Notes: generated by a model from the sequence alone, not told the origin. DNA of 64,000 nt from Stieleria mannarensis (GCF_014154935.1 NZ_JACEHH010000016.1:62001-126000); one strand, 5' to 3'; shown: positions 43,798 to 52,745, counted from the first letter of the stretch. A program made the numbers and translations.

Positions 43798-44474
43798 CGG
43801 CGTCTACGGATTGCGATCGCAGTACCGACCAGCATCAGCCATCCCGCCGAACTGGGTTCGGGGACCGCACTGACCAAATTGGCCGTCAGCGTGTAGCCGG
43901 TCAACGCGTCGGTTTGTTGAATGTAGATGGTGTAGTTGCCGCTGGGCAAAGGCGTTGTGAATCCGGCGCCCACGATATTGGCCGCACGCGGAAGCAGGTT
44001 TCTTCCTACGTCCGGGTTAGTCGGCCCGCCACCGCCGAAGACGGTTCCCCCGATAAACGCGTCCTCGGGAAAGGCCGGGTTGGCATTGTTGATCTCATCC
44101 AATTCGAAGCTGCCGTAAGGAAAGAAGTCCGAGTCATTGATCGCCAAGAAGGCGGCATTGTCTTGGTTAGGACTGCTGTCACGATAGTCATCCAGGATCA
44201 GCGCATCCCAGAACGCTCCCTCGGGAACGGAGAACGTAAAAACGTCCGTGTTGGCGGGGAATCCGCGGGCGTTGGTGACTTCGCCGATCACCGTATTCTC
44301 GCCCACGGTGAAGTTCAAAACGCTCGGTGAAAAATTGTCGTTGGAAAGTTCACCGTGGATCGCTTCGTTGTGAACGATTGCCGCATGGGCGCTTGGGGAC
44401 CAGGCCACGATCAATCCGCACGACACGGCGACGGCAAGCATGGCGAGTGAAAGGTGACTCAAACGCAACATCAT
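43794..44474 (-). CDS. PEP-CTERM sorting-domain protein
   Basis: 226 residues. It has a signal peptide (LAMLAVAVSCGLIVAW, then SPSAHAA) and a C-terminal PEP-CTERM signal: VPEPSSAGWLMLVGTAIAIR and terminal RRRR. The mature region is acidic and rich in Asn, Asp and Phe (FSPSVLNFTVGENTVIGEVT), resembling pre-peptidase beta-sandwich domains found in secreted proteins. PEP-CTERM proteins are known to be processed by exosortase and often end up in extracellular polymer. No exosortase gene is in the window. Confidence 0.85.
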   Translation of the reverse strand: MMLRLSHLSLAMLAVAVSCGLIVAWSPSAHAAIVHNEAIHGELSNDNFSPSVLNFTVGENTVIGEVTNARGFPANTDVFTFSVPEGAFWDALILDDYRDSSPNQDNAAFLAINDSDFFPYGSFELDEINNANPAFPEDAFIGGTVFGGGGPTNPDVGRNLLPRAANIVGAGFTTPLPSGNYTIYIQQTDALTGYTLTANLVSAVPEPSSAGWLMLVGTAIAIRRRR

Positions 44475-44567
44475 TTCGAAATCCGATATGAAACGGCCGG
44501 GAAAGACGCCTCAGGATACTTGTCGGAAAGACGCTGAGCCAGGATTAGAACCGCGAAAATTGCCAGA

Positions 44568-45893
44568 TTACGGATTGTCGATGCACTCCCGCGCCCCGGT
44601 CACGATCAGCCCGTTGACGGCGCGACCACGCTCCATCCGCAGCGTGCCAGTTTCGATCCGGACCACAGACAACTCGGCCTGGTCGAGCGATTGTCGGACA
44701 AACGATTCGGCGTGACGATAGCGCCCGTTGGGTTGAAGCTCGTACGGTCGGTCTCCGTCCACTTCGTACTGTTCGACGGTAAAGATCACGTGCCCGTCGG
44801 GTTTGAGGCACGTGTGGAACCCCGACAAGACGTCGGCCAACTCTCCGAAATAGCACAGCGTGTCACCACAGATGATCAAGTCGAACGGGCCGGCGCCGGA
44901 CATCAAGAACTGCGTCAACTCGCGCTCGTAAAGCTCATTGTAAACATCGCGTTTCTTGGCCTCTTGCAACATATCGTCCGACAGGTCGACGCCGACCAGA
45001 TGTCCGGCGAGTGGTTTGAGTGCATCGGCGCACAACCCGGTTCCACACCCGGCGTCTAAGACGACCAAGTCATCACGATTGATCCCCAGCGACTTGATCG
45101 CTTGGGTGACGAGTTCCGGAACGCTGTAGCCGATTCGCTGCAGTTGATGCTCGTAGGATCTGGCAAAATTCTCGTCAAAGGTTTCGCGGACGTAATCGTC
45201 GTCACATCTCGTCGGTGCACCCTCGCCGGTGATCGAGGCGACCATGTGCCGGGCGACCGCGTTTTCGGGATCGTATTCCAGCCACGCCTTCCAAACCTCC
45301 AACGCCTCGTCATAGCGAGTCACATCGGATAGGGCACGACCGAGGTTCTCGCGTGCACTGGCAAAGTCCGGGTCCAACTCGATCGCCCTGCGAAACTCAT
45401 CGATCGAATCGTTGTACTCACCGGCGTCCTGCAACACGTTGGCCAGGTTGTAGTGAACGATGCTCTCGTCGGGAAATCGTTTGCTCAGCTCTCGAAAGTG
45501 TTCGACCGCTTTGGTGGTTTCGTCCAGGTCGACCAGGCCGTTTCCCAAGTTGTTTTGGGCTTCCAAAAAGTCGGGCTGAATCGCCACCGCCGTGCGATAA
45601 GCTTTCACCGCCCCGTCTTTGTCCATCAAGTGTTGATAGGCCAAACCGAGGTTGTAGTGATAGATCGCCACATCGTCGCGAAGTGCAATCGCTTTTTCAA
45701 AGCGTTCGGCGGCCTCGGCCAACTCGTTCTGTTGGGCACAAACGATCCCCGAAAGATGCCAGGCCTTGGCGTTGCCCGGTTCGGCAGCCAGCACGTGGTT
45801 GCAGATACTCTCGGCCTCCGCCACATCACCACGCGCCAATGAATCAATAGCCGACGCCAGGGAGGGGACATATTCAGCCACGGCAACACTCAC
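44568..45893 (-). CDS. TPR-repeat SAM-dependent methyltransferase
   Basis: 441 residues. About six TPR repeats fill residues 10-215 (AKAWHLSGIVCAQQNELAEA, IYHYNLGLAYQHLMDKDGAV, ESIVHYNLANVLQDAGEYND). A class I methyltransferase domain follows with motif I VVLDAGCGTGLCADAL, then GVDLSDDMLQEAKKR and DLIICGDTLCYFGEL. The combination is frequent in planctomycetes and resembles predicted TPR methyltransferases of the PF08242 type. The substrate is unknown. It is not clearly in an operon. Confidence 0.85.
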   Translation of the reverse strand: MSVAVAEYVPSLASAIDSLARGDVAEAESICNHVLAAEPGNAKAWHLSGIVCAQQNELAEAAERFEKAIALRDDVAIYHYNLGLAYQHLMDKDGAVKAYRTAVAIQPDFLEAQNNLGNGLVDLDETTKAVEHFRELSKRFPDESIVHYNLANVLQDAGEYNDSIDEFRRAIELDPDFASARENLGRALSDVTRYDEALEVWKAWLEYDPENAVARHMVASITGEGAPTRCDDDYVRETFDENFARSYEHQLQRIGYSVPELVTQAIKSLGINRDDLVVLDAGCGTGLCADALKPLAGHLVGVDLSDDMLQEAKKRDVYNELYERELTQFLMSGAGPFDLIICGDTLCYFGELADVLSGFHTCLKPDGHVIFTVEQYEVDGDRPYELQPNGRYRHAESFVRQSLDQAELSVVRIETGTLRMERGRAVNGLIVTGARECIDNP

Positions 45894-45949
45894 GTGACGG
45901 TGTGAACGACCAGTGTTTGACCGTCAGTGTAGCAAAACTGTACGCACTA

Positions 45950-46022
45950 GTGTCTCGCCTTCAGGCGATTTCCCTGTTGCTGCGAAGCAGCGAACGTGTG
46001 CGGCTAACGCCTGGACACCAAC
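45950..46022. repeat. R6 inverted-pair repeat, uninterrupted copy
   Basis: Contains CGCCTTCAGGCGATT, the central hairpin GCTGC-GAA-GCAGC and GGCTAACGCCTGGACACCAA. It is the best empty-site reference for the interrupted copy at 40348-40541. Confidence 0.85.
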
Positions 46023-46115
46023 AGAGCCCGCCATCCCCGAACACCCCCCTGTCGTTCCCCATTGACCAACAGGAGGGCATTCAGGTGATTGGCGGCCGAG
46101 CCGATTCGCAACGAA

Positions 46116-46730
46116 TCAGCGGCGGCGACGTCGGATCACAAAGCCCGCCGCGCCGATCGCGATCAGCGCGGCCGACGAGGGCTCGGGGACCGCGCTGATC
46201 ACGTTCAGCGTGCGTCCGCCGACGGCGAATCCGCTGATCGCACCGGTTTGATCGTTCACGCCGTTGGAGCCGGCGCTAAAGTTGAGCAACGACGATCCGG
46301 CCGAGTCGGCCGAAACGTCGAGCGTCCCCAGGCGAATCGCCGGCTCGGTTGCGGTGAAGGTCACGCCGGTCCCGGCAAAATTGCCGAACGTGGCAATCTG
46401 GGCGTCATCGATCAACAGCCCGGAAGCGGATTGGCCGAGCAAGTCGAACGTGGTGTTGTTCAGCGGCCAGCGGCCACCCAAATCATCGAACGCGAGTGCG
46501 GTCGAGTTGACAACGCCGGGCGTTGCGGCCGTCAGGTTGAACGACAGGGCGCGGATGTTTTGATCCGTGGCGCCGATCGCCCAAATTTCCAATGTTTCGG
46601 CGGCACCCAGGTTCATGTTCAATGCGGCGCCGGACTGGGCGTCCGCCAGACTTCGGCCCAACACCAGTTCCGCACGGCTGACCACCGGCGTGATGGCTAA
46701 CATCACCATCGTGAAGAAAATCTTTTTCAT
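46116..46730 (-). CDS. PEP-CTERM sorting-domain protein
   Basis: 204 residues, with signal peptide KIFFTMVMLAITPVVSRA and C-terminal sorting signal VPEPSSAALIAIGAAGFVIR plus a final RRRRR-like tail. The mature part (ALNMNLGAAETLEIWAIGAT, AIRLGTLDVSADSAGSSLLN) resembles cohesin/beta-sandwich-like domains found in secreted planctomycete proteins, but I cannot assign it firmly. Function is probably extracellular matrix or surface. It lies between R6 and R2 repeats. Confidence 0.82.
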   Translation of the reverse strand: MKKIFFTMVMLAITPVVSRAELVLGRSLADAQSGAALNMNLGAAETLEIWAIGATDQNIRALSFNLTAATPGVVNSTALAFDDLGGRWPLNNTTFDLLGQSASGLLIDDAQIATFGNFAGTGVTFTATEPAIRLGTLDVSADSAGSSLLNFSAGSNGVNDQTGAISGFAVGGRTLNVISAVPEPSSAALIAIGAAGFVIRRRRR

Positions 46731-46757
46731 GTGATAAATTCCGGTTGAAGGAGAACG

Positions 46758-46823
46758 GTAGTGGACGACGCGAGGAGTCCTCGCAGTTGGTCATCCGAAA
46801 CGACTCGTCGCTTCGTCCACTAC
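46758..46823. repeat. R2 inverted-pair REPIN-like repeat
   Basis: GTAGTGGACGACGCGAGGAG on the left; the right arm complements to GTAGTGGACGAAGCGACGAG. Both arms begin with GTAG. The element lies upstream of the PEP-CTERM gene start. Confidence 0.9.
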
Positions 46824-46845
46824 CCGGGAAACAAGCGGCGGAAAA

Positions 46846-48627
46846 CTAGTTGAAGAGTTCCGCTGCGAAGCCGTCGATGTCATCGAAGTTGATGACGCCG
46901 TCGGCCTTGAAATCGAAACGCGGGTCGTATCCGGCGGCGCCGAACAGGGCGTTGGAGAACCCGTCGATGTCGGCGAAGTCGACTTTTCCGTCGCCCGTCG
47001 AATCCCCCATCACATAGGCCTGGGTTTCCGCTTTGATGCGAACGTCGTCGACGGCGAACCACCAGTCGTTTCCGGTGTCGATGCATCCGAAGCGAAGCGT
47101 CAGCACGTTGCTTTTGGCCGCCGGCAAGCTGCTCGATGCGTCACCGAACAGGTATTGGTCCGGACCGGCGAAGGTGTTGACCACGTCTTCACCATCGCTG
47201 TCGACGTACCCGTTACTGTTGTTGTCGTTGAACAGATACGGAAACAAAGTGAATTCGTAGCTGGGATCTTCGGGGGCACCCTCATTCAGATCCAAGCGGT
47301 CAGAGTCGACATCCAGAATGGTCGTCCAGGTTTGTCCGTAGTCGAATGAAACCTGAGCCAACGCACGCTGCGATGCATACAACCGTGTTTCCCACATGAA
47401 TTCGATTTGCAGCGTCGTGTTGTCAAAACCGCTCATGTCATAGGTTCGCTCGATGAACGAGTTGAACTGCGACTCGCCTTCCGGCGTCCCGGGTTCACCT
47501 TCCTCCAACGCAACCAAGTCGTCCTGGTGAGCGTCACCATCACACAGCAAGATCGTGTTGCGTGCGGGGAAGTTAAAGAAGCCGCGTTGTTGGTCTTCCT
47601 GTTGGTTGAACCAGGACAGCGAGTCGACAGCGTTCCAGCCTTGGAACGCACCTTCGTGGCTGGTGCGGTACATCTTCTTGGTCGGAAAGTCGGGCGTTCC
47701 GTCGTTGGAAACCGTCCAGTTGGGAATCTGATCGCTGTAGTCGGTTCCGTCGGACGGGTCGGACGGTTCGGTGGGACCGTCGTTGACTGCATCAAAGGGC
47801 AACATCGCCGCGGCGAGTGCGGGGTCTTCGAAGTCTTCGAAAACGATCACGCCGTCTTGGTCGGCGATGCCGATGTTGTCCACACAAAACCACCAGTCAT
47901 TGCTGGCTCGGATACAACCGAATCGCAAGACGACTTCGGTCGCGGTCAGGTCGGCGGTGAAGTCGACGCCGGCGATGAAGGTTCCTTGGTTGCCCAATAC
48001 GGTACTGAACGCGCCGCTATCGACCGTCGAGTCGATCGTCAACAAGTTCTGCCAGGTGCTGCCGCCGTCGAACGAGATATCGACCACACCGGTTTGAGTG
48101 TCTTCGCAAACGAAGTCATAGTCAAAGCTGACCATCAACGACGCCAAATGTTTTCCGCTGACGTCATAGGTCCGCGAGAGGTAGGAATTGTAAAGCGGGT
48201 TGTCGGGGCTTCCCAAGTCGGTATTGCCGCCGTCGTCCGCTTCATCGGGGTCGGCCACCAGGGCGACGTTGCGACCGGTGTTTCCAAAAAAGCAACGGTC
48301 CCGCCCGGCTTGTTCGCCTGCGTGGCCGATCCAAGAACCGACATCCATCAGCGACCAGCCGTCAAACTCGCCCGGCATCGTCGAGTTGTCATATCCGTTG
48401 CCCGAATTATCCAAGACCCAACCGGCGGGAAAGTCCTTGGTCCAGTCGGTGCCATCAAGAAAGTAGGGCGAACTGTAGTCCAGGGTGAACGGAACCATGT
48501 TCAAGCCTTCGAAATCATCGAAAGCGACTTCCACGACCTGGCCGTTGGCAGGCACGTGTAGCCCACACGCACACAAGAGCGCGAGCAAGCCTGAGAGAAT
48601 GCTTCGCCTCGGGAGGAAGCTTTTCAT
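46846..48627 (-). CDS. Secreted two-domain protein with C-terminal dockerin-like module
   Basis: 593 residues from ATG 48627, which gives a signal peptide (RRSILSGLLALLCACGLHVP, then ANGQ). Two similar halves of about 250 residues follow, each with a MAM/jelly-roll-like pattern: EVAFDDFEGLNMVPF and VIVFEDFEDPALAA at the starts, FRGCI-like LRFGCIRASNDWWFCVDNIG and LRFGCIDTGNDWWFAVDDVR at the ends. The C-terminus holds two calcium-loop motifs (GDSTGDGKVDFADIDGFSNA and KADGVINFDDIDGF) as in dockerin type I modules. No cohesin partner is identified. Likely an exported binding protein; the ligand is unknown. Confidence 0.8.
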   Translation of the reverse strand: MKSFLPRRSILSGLLALLCACGLHVPANGQVVEVAFDDFEGLNMVPFTLDYSSPYFLDGTDWTKDFPAGWVLDNSGNGYDNSTMPGEFDGWSLMDVGSWIGHAGEQAGRDRCFFGNTGRNVALVADPDEADDGGNTDLGSPDNPLYNSYLSRTYDVSGKHLASLMVSFDYDFVCEDTQTGVVDISFDGGSTWQNLLTIDSTVDSGAFSTVLGNQGTFIAGVDFTADLTATEVVLRFGCIRASNDWWFCVDNIGIADQDGVIVFEDFEDPALAAAMLPFDAVNDGPTEPSDPSDGTDYSDQIPNWTVSNDGTPDFPTKKMYRTSHEGAFQGWNAVDSLSWFNQQEDQQRGFFNFPARNTILLCDGDAHQDDLVALEEGEPGTPEGESQFNSFIERTYDMSGFDNTTLQIEFMWETRLYASQRALAQVSFDYGQTWTTILDVDSDRLDLNEGAPEDPSYEFTLFPYLFNDNNSNGYVDSDGEDVVNTFAGPDQYLFGDASSSLPAAKSNVLTLRFGCIDTGNDWWFAVDDVRIKAETQAYVMGDSTGDGKVDFADIDGFSNALFGAAGYDPRFDFKADGVINFDDIDGFAAELFN

Positions 48628-48705
48628 CAGTTGAAACTCCAAAGTAAGTAAAACGGAAAACCTTCGAGACAATCGAATGGGTGAAACAAATCAACGGCAG
48701 AGAAA

Positions 48706-49803
48706 CTATTCGGGCATCGGGGCATCGTTCTCGGCCCCATTGCGTGTCCCCAAAGCGCTGAACAGCTTTGCGTCGATGCTGTCAGAGATCAGGCGGACCG
48801 ATCCGTCGCCGGCACAGAACTGTGCACCGCCGGGGTGATTGCTGCCGAAGCTCACTTCGTACGCGCCCCATTCGGGCGACGCGTCGCTGAATCGGACATC
48901 GTCGGGACGCTTGTAATTGATCGCGACGGCGGTCGAACCGCCTTGCTCGGACCAGTCGGTGCCTTCCCAGTTGTCGAAATCATCGCCGCCGATGGCCCAG
49001 TGGTCCTTGCGGCCGGTGTTCTGGTTTTCCTGGCGTGACGATTCGATGCTGTGGACAAAGTCCGGCTCGACTTCGCCGAACATCAGCGTGTTGGCCAACC
49101 CGTCGGTCACGTCGCGAAACTTGGCACCGTCCATGCCGCCTTGGCTGATCCGCGCCTTTTCCGGCGGCCGCGTGATGATCATGCCGTCCAGTTCGCTGTG
49201 ATGCTTCGTCGGCGTTCGGTCCGGTCCCCAGGTCGCTCGATTGGGACGTCCCCAGCCGAACGCAGGCTTCCAGTCATTGGGCTGAATGCCGGTGACAACG
49301 CCCAGGTAATTGGCCGGCTCTCGCTGCGAAACGAACCACGGCGGCGAGTAGCAGGAAGCGTCAAAGACCGGGCCATTCATCACCGACGAAGGACACTTGT
49401 AGGCGTCGACGGTGATTTGACAGGCGGCGATCTGGCGCAGTTCGGGGCTGGATGAATCCAACGTCGCGTCTTCCCGCGCGACCGATGCGGCCCAGTTGAC
49501 CGAACCGAACGACAGACGCTCGAACGTCGCGGACTGTTCCAGGTACGGCAGGATGAACGCACTCCAATGGCCGCCCTCCTGGGCCTCGCCCAACATCGGC
49601 AGCCCCTTGTGAACCAGCTCGAAGTTGTGTGTCGCCAAACCGATCTGTTTCAGCTTGTTGGAACAGGTCATGCGGCGACTGGCTTCGCGAGCGGCTTGGA
49701 CCGCCGGGAGCAACAGACCGACCAACACGCCGATGATCGCGATCACGACAAGCAGTTCAACTAGCGTGAACGCGGACCTGACTTGCGTTCGATGGGTATT
49801 CAT
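48706..49803 (-). CDS. DUF1559 pilin-like protein
   Basis: 365 residues from ATG 49803 (MNTHRTQVRSAFTLVELLVV). The N-terminal type IV pilin-type cleavage/methylation motif FTLVELLVVIAIIGVLVGLL is followed by the family signature PAVQAAREASRRMTCSNKLK and QIGLATHNFE. The C-terminal region contains the DUF1559 signature FCAGDGSVRLISDSIDAKLF. These proteins are strongly expanded in planctomycetes; they are thought to be exported, possibly as pseudopilins. A small lipoprotein gene lies upstream on the same strand, a frequent pairing in planctomycetes. Confidence 0.93.
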   Translation of the reverse strand: MNTHRTQVRSAFTLVELLVVIAIIGVLVGLLLPAVQAAREASRRMTCSNKLKQIGLATHNFELVHKGLPMLGEAQEGGHWSAFILPYLEQSATFERLSFGSVNWAASVAREDATLDSSSPELRQIAACQITVDAYKCPSSVMNGPVFDASCYSPPWFVSQREPANYLGVVTGIQPNDWKPAFGWGRPNRATWGPDRTPTKHHSELDGMIITRPPEKARISQGGMDGAKFRDVTDGLANTLMFGEVEPDFVHSIESSRQENQNTGRKDHWAIGGDDFDNWEGTDWSEQGGSTAVAINYKRPDDVRFSDASPEWGAYEVSFGSNHPGGAQFCAGDGSVRLISDSIDAKLFSALGTRNGAENDAPMPE

Positions 49804-49861
49804 GATTCTTGGGGTCAAGATGACAATAAAATGGTTGAAAACTCAGGGTTCCGGCGGGGGC

Positions 49862-50314
49862 TCACTTGGCCGGAATGTCGAAGACAAATTCATTCGCGTC
49901 GCCGTCGCCGACCGCAAATTCGACCGGGCTTTCCGAGTCGCTGGAGTAGGGTTCGGGCACGATCTCTTCGGTGATCAGTTTGGGGTTGTCGTCATGCTTT
50001 TCGTTCGGATCGAGCGTCTCATGGCTGCCGACGCCCTTCTGAACCATGCAGGAAAACGAGACGCGATAATTGCCGGCGGCCAGTCCGTCGCCCGCGCTGC
50101 TGCGCAAGGTCAACACGCCGTCGGCATCGGTCTCACCGACCCCCATGCGGAACTTGTCGACGGGTTCATCAAGCGGACGCATGTAGACGAGAAGCCTGTC
50201 GTGCGACTCACCTCCCAGCGTCACCTTCCCGGTCACCTGGTGCAGTTCGGGGTCGCCACATCCGATCGAGCAAAGAACTGTCAGCGAAGCGAATAGAAAG
50301 AGGAACTTGTTCAT
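49862..50314 (-). CDS. Small lipoprotein with transthyretin-like domain
   Basis: 150 residues from ATG 50314. The signal peptide ends in lipobox LCSIGC (Cys near residue 18). The mature part HQVTGKVTLGGESHDRLLVY and DADGVLTLRSSAGDGLAAGN resembles the carboxypeptidase-regulatory/transthyretin-like beta-sandwich domains that accompany DUF1559 genes in planctomycetes. It ends with VEFAVGDGDANEFVFDI. It is 58 bp upstream of the DUF1559 gene and probably in the same operon. No enzymatic motif is visible. Confidence 0.78.
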   Translation of the reverse strand: MNKFLFLFASLTVLCSIGCGDPELHQVTGKVTLGGESHDRLLVYMRPLDEPVDKFRMGVGETDADGVLTLRSSAGDGLAAGNYRVSFSCMVQKGVGSHETLDPNEKHDDNPKLITEEIVPEPYSSDSESPVEFAVGDGDANEFVFDIPAK

Positions 50315-50762
50315 GTCGGTGGGTGGAACTTCGATCCGGTCGTGGTGCGGTCCTGGCGTCACAATCGACGCGGTTTGGAATCATTTGCTTCCGCGACGCC
50401 GTAGGGCATCTGTTGCCGGGCGGTGCGGCAGGAAGTAAAGCGACCCGCGGCCGCGAAAAAAAGCGGATTGCGCACTCGGTTTGCGGGATTGCGCAATTGG
50501 TTAAGAGACTTCTCGCAACGCACACAGTCGCGTTTGCGTTGCTTGGTTTTTTGATGAGCGTTGCGTGAAGCGAACCACCTATCGTGCGGAGTGACAGGCC
50601 GGAAGGTGTTCGCGAGGGTTGGTGCGTCAAGGATTTGCCGAAGAGGAAACACCCCCATTGACCGCGCGACGCGTTCTGTACAATCCGCGATCGAGTCGTG
50701 ATGATGTCGGCGGGTCGCGGTGATCCGAGATTGAACGGGACAAACTCTGACTGAGTGTTGGT
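50315..50762. promoter_or_regulatory. Divergent spacer with direct repeats and a T-tailed hairpin
   Basis: GCGGATTGCGCA and GCGGGATTGCGCA occur about 23 bp apart (near 50463 and 50485). Then GCAACGCA-n12-TGCGTTGC (about 50515-50542) is followed by TTGGTTTTTTG. These could be operator or attenuator elements for either divergent gene, but I cannot assign them. No gene is seen. Confidence 0.4.
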
Positions 50763-51932
50763 GTGGACAGCGATAACAAGTACGACCTGATGGTGGTCGG
50801 CGCAGGTGTTTTAGGTACCTTCCACGCCTATGAAGCGCTGCGGCGTGGAAAACGCGTGCTGTTGGTCGACAAAAACTCACAGCCGGTTGGAGCGACGGTC
50901 CGCAACTTTGGACAGGTCGTCCCCTCCGGCATGGACACGGCTTGGCAACGCTTGGGACGCGACAGCTTGGATATCTACAAATCGATCCAAGCAGAATTCG
51001 ATCTCTCCGTTCGACACGAAGGCAGCATCTATTTGGCGTCGGACGCGGAGGAAGTCGCGCTGATCGAGGAACTGCATGCGATCAACCGCCGTGACGGCTA
51101 TCAATCGCAATTGTGGACCCGCCAGCAATGCCAATCACGTTACCCGCTGCTGGCCGACGCATATTGCCGGGCCGGGTTGTTCTTTCCCGATGAAGTTTCC
51201 GTCGATCCGCGCAAGATGGTGCTTCGATTGCACGACTACCTGCGCGAACAATTCGGACTGACGCTCGCGATGTCGACCTGCGTCCGGCGTCTTGATCGAT
51301 CGTCGTCAGACAGGGTGACGGCTCACTGCACCGACGGACGGACCTTTCAATGCGAAAAAGCGATCGTCTGTTCGGGCGTCGAGTTCGGATTGCTGTTCCC
51401 CGAGCTGTTTCAAAGCGATGAAATCGAAACGGTCAAATTGCAAATGGTCATGCTGGCCGCCCAGTCACCGGGGGCACTGCCGGGCAACGTCCTGACCGGA
51501 CAATCGATTCGCCGCTATGAAAGCTTTGCCGCATGCCCTTCGTATCGCGGCATCAAAGAACGCGAAGACCCGGATAGCTTGTGGAGAAAGTGGGGTGTTC
51601 ATATCTTGTTCAAACAAGAAGTGGACGGGCACATCATCCTGGGCGATTCACACGAGTACGCCCCGGCATCACGGGCCGACGAGTTGAGTTTTGACTTGCA
51701 GATGCCGATCAACCGGTTCTTTGTTTCACAAGCACAACAGATCATGGGCTTGGCCAACTGGACCATCGAGCGGGCCTGGGCCGGCATGTATTGTCAATCC
51801 AAACATCCCTCGGGAATCTTCCAGCGCACATTGGACGATGACATTCACGTTGCGACCGCGATCGGTGGCAAGGGGATGACCGGCAGCGCGGGATTCGCCA
51901 AACAACATTTAAAGGAAATCTACGGTGATTGA
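50763..51932 (+). CDS. FAD-dependent oxidoreductase (TIGR03364-like), phosphonate-associated
   Basis: 389 residues starting at GTG 50763. A DAO-type FAD motif is at the N-terminus (MVVGAGVLGTFHAYEALRRG, Gly 13, 15 and 18; then VLLVDKNSQPVGATVRNFGQ). The ending VATAIGGKGMTGSAGFAKQH also fits glycine-oxidase-like enzymes. The family is repeatedly found with phosphonatase-like hydrolases, as here: the next gene overlaps it by eight bases. Relatives have been linked to oxidation of aminoethylphosphonate derivatives; the substrate here is inferred from context. The gene is divergent from the DUF1559 unit. Confidence 0.78.
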   Translation: MDSDNKYDLMVVGAGVLGTFHAYEALRRGKRVLLVDKNSQPVGATVRNFGQVVPSGMDTAWQRLGRDSLDIYKSIQAEFDLSVRHEGSIYLASDAEEVALIEELHAINRRDGYQSQLWTRQQCQSRYPLLADAYCRAGLFFPDEVSVDPRKMVLRLHDYLREQFGLTLAMSTCVRRLDRSSSDRVTAHCTDGRTFQCEKAIVCSGVEFGLLFPELFQSDEIETVKLQMVMLAAQSPGALPGNVLTGQSIRRYESFAACPSYRGIKEREDPDSLWRKWGVHILFKQEVDGHIILGDSHEYAPASRADELSFDLQMPINRFFVSQAQQIMGLANWTIERAWAGMYCQSKHPSGIFQRTLDDDIHVATAIGGKGMTGSAGFAKQHLKEIYGD

Positions 51933-52602
51933 ATTGGTCGTCTTTGACATGGCAGGCACGACGGTCGACGAAGACAACGTCGTCTACAAAACCGTCCGCG
52001 CCGCCATCAACGCCGCAGGCTACGAGTTCACGCAAGATCAAGTCCAAGCGGCAGGTGCCGGCAAAGAGAAGTCGCAAGCGATTCGCGACGTGCTGGCATT
52101 GGACGGCCAAACGCACGACGAAGAGGAAGTCGCGACGATCTTTGCCGACTTTAAGTCGCGTCTGAAAACCGCGTACGAAGAACTGGATGTCAAAGAGCAA
52201 CCGGGGGCGAGCGAATTGTTCCGGGCATTGCGAAAACGCGGGATCCGCGTGGTGCTGAACACCGGATACGACCGCGACACCGCGCTAAAATTGATCGACA
52301 AAATCGGCTGGAACGTCGGCACGGATGTCGATGCCTTGGTCACCGCGTCGGACGTCGACCGCGGACGCCCGCACGGCGACATGATCATCAAAGCGATGCG
52401 GGACCTGGGCATCGGATCAGCCCGGAACGTCGTGAAGGTCGGCGATTCACAGATCGACATCCACGAAGGCCAAGACGCCGGTTGCGCCTTGTGCATCGGC
52501 ATCACCACCGGAGCCCAAACCCGCGAGCAACTCGCCCAGGCCGATCCGGCCGACATCATCGACCGCTTGATGGATCTGTTGCCGCTGGTCGAGCGTCCCT
52601 GA
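51925..52602 (+). CDS. Phosphonatase-like HAD hydrolase (PhnX-like)
   Basis: 225 residues starting at GTG 51925, overlapping the oxidoreductase gene. HAD motif I reads VVFDMAGTTVDEDNV with nucleophile Asp8 and Ala10; the Ala in DxAGT is typical of phosphonatases, unlike phosphatases. The cap region has GAGKEKSQAIRDVL, motif II VVLNTGYDRDTAL, and motifs III/IV KVGDSQIDIHEGQDAGC. The TIGR03351-type enzymes likely cleave phosphonoacetaldehyde-like C-P bonds or a related phosphonate. The gene pair suggests a small organophosphonate salvage route. Confidence 0.82.
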   Translation: MIELVVFDMAGTTVDEDNVVYKTVRAAINAAGYEFTQDQVQAAGAGKEKSQAIRDVLALDGQTHDEEEVATIFADFKSRLKTAYEELDVKEQPGASELFRALRKRGIRVVLNTGYDRDTALKLIDKIGWNVGTDVDALVTASDVDRGRPHGDMIIKAMRDLGIGSARNVVKVGDSQIDIHEGQDAGCALCIGITTGAQTREQLAQADPADIIDRLMDLLPLVERP

Positions 52603-52642
52603 GCGATCGGCCCCGTTCCCGCGACCAAGCGAGCCCACGATC

Positions 52643-52700
52643 GATAGGACCAATAGGACAGCGAGGCCCCATACGTCGGAGATGTCCCATTGGTCCTATT
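52643..52700. repeat. R7 inverted repeat
   Basis: GATAGGACCAATAGGACA faces TGTCCCATTGGTCCTATT, with CATACGTC in the centre. Matches the element at 33021-33080. It lies between convergent genes. Confidence 0.85.
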
Positions 52701-52745
52701 TCACGGTCGCTATCGCGGGCGAAGCCCATTGCCCCTTGCCGCCCG

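Noticed and set aside
50515-50553. Intrinsic terminator near 50.5 kb
   Set aside because: Stem and T-run look right on the plus strand, but no plus-strand gene ends upstream, so it is listed only as a possible regulatory structure.
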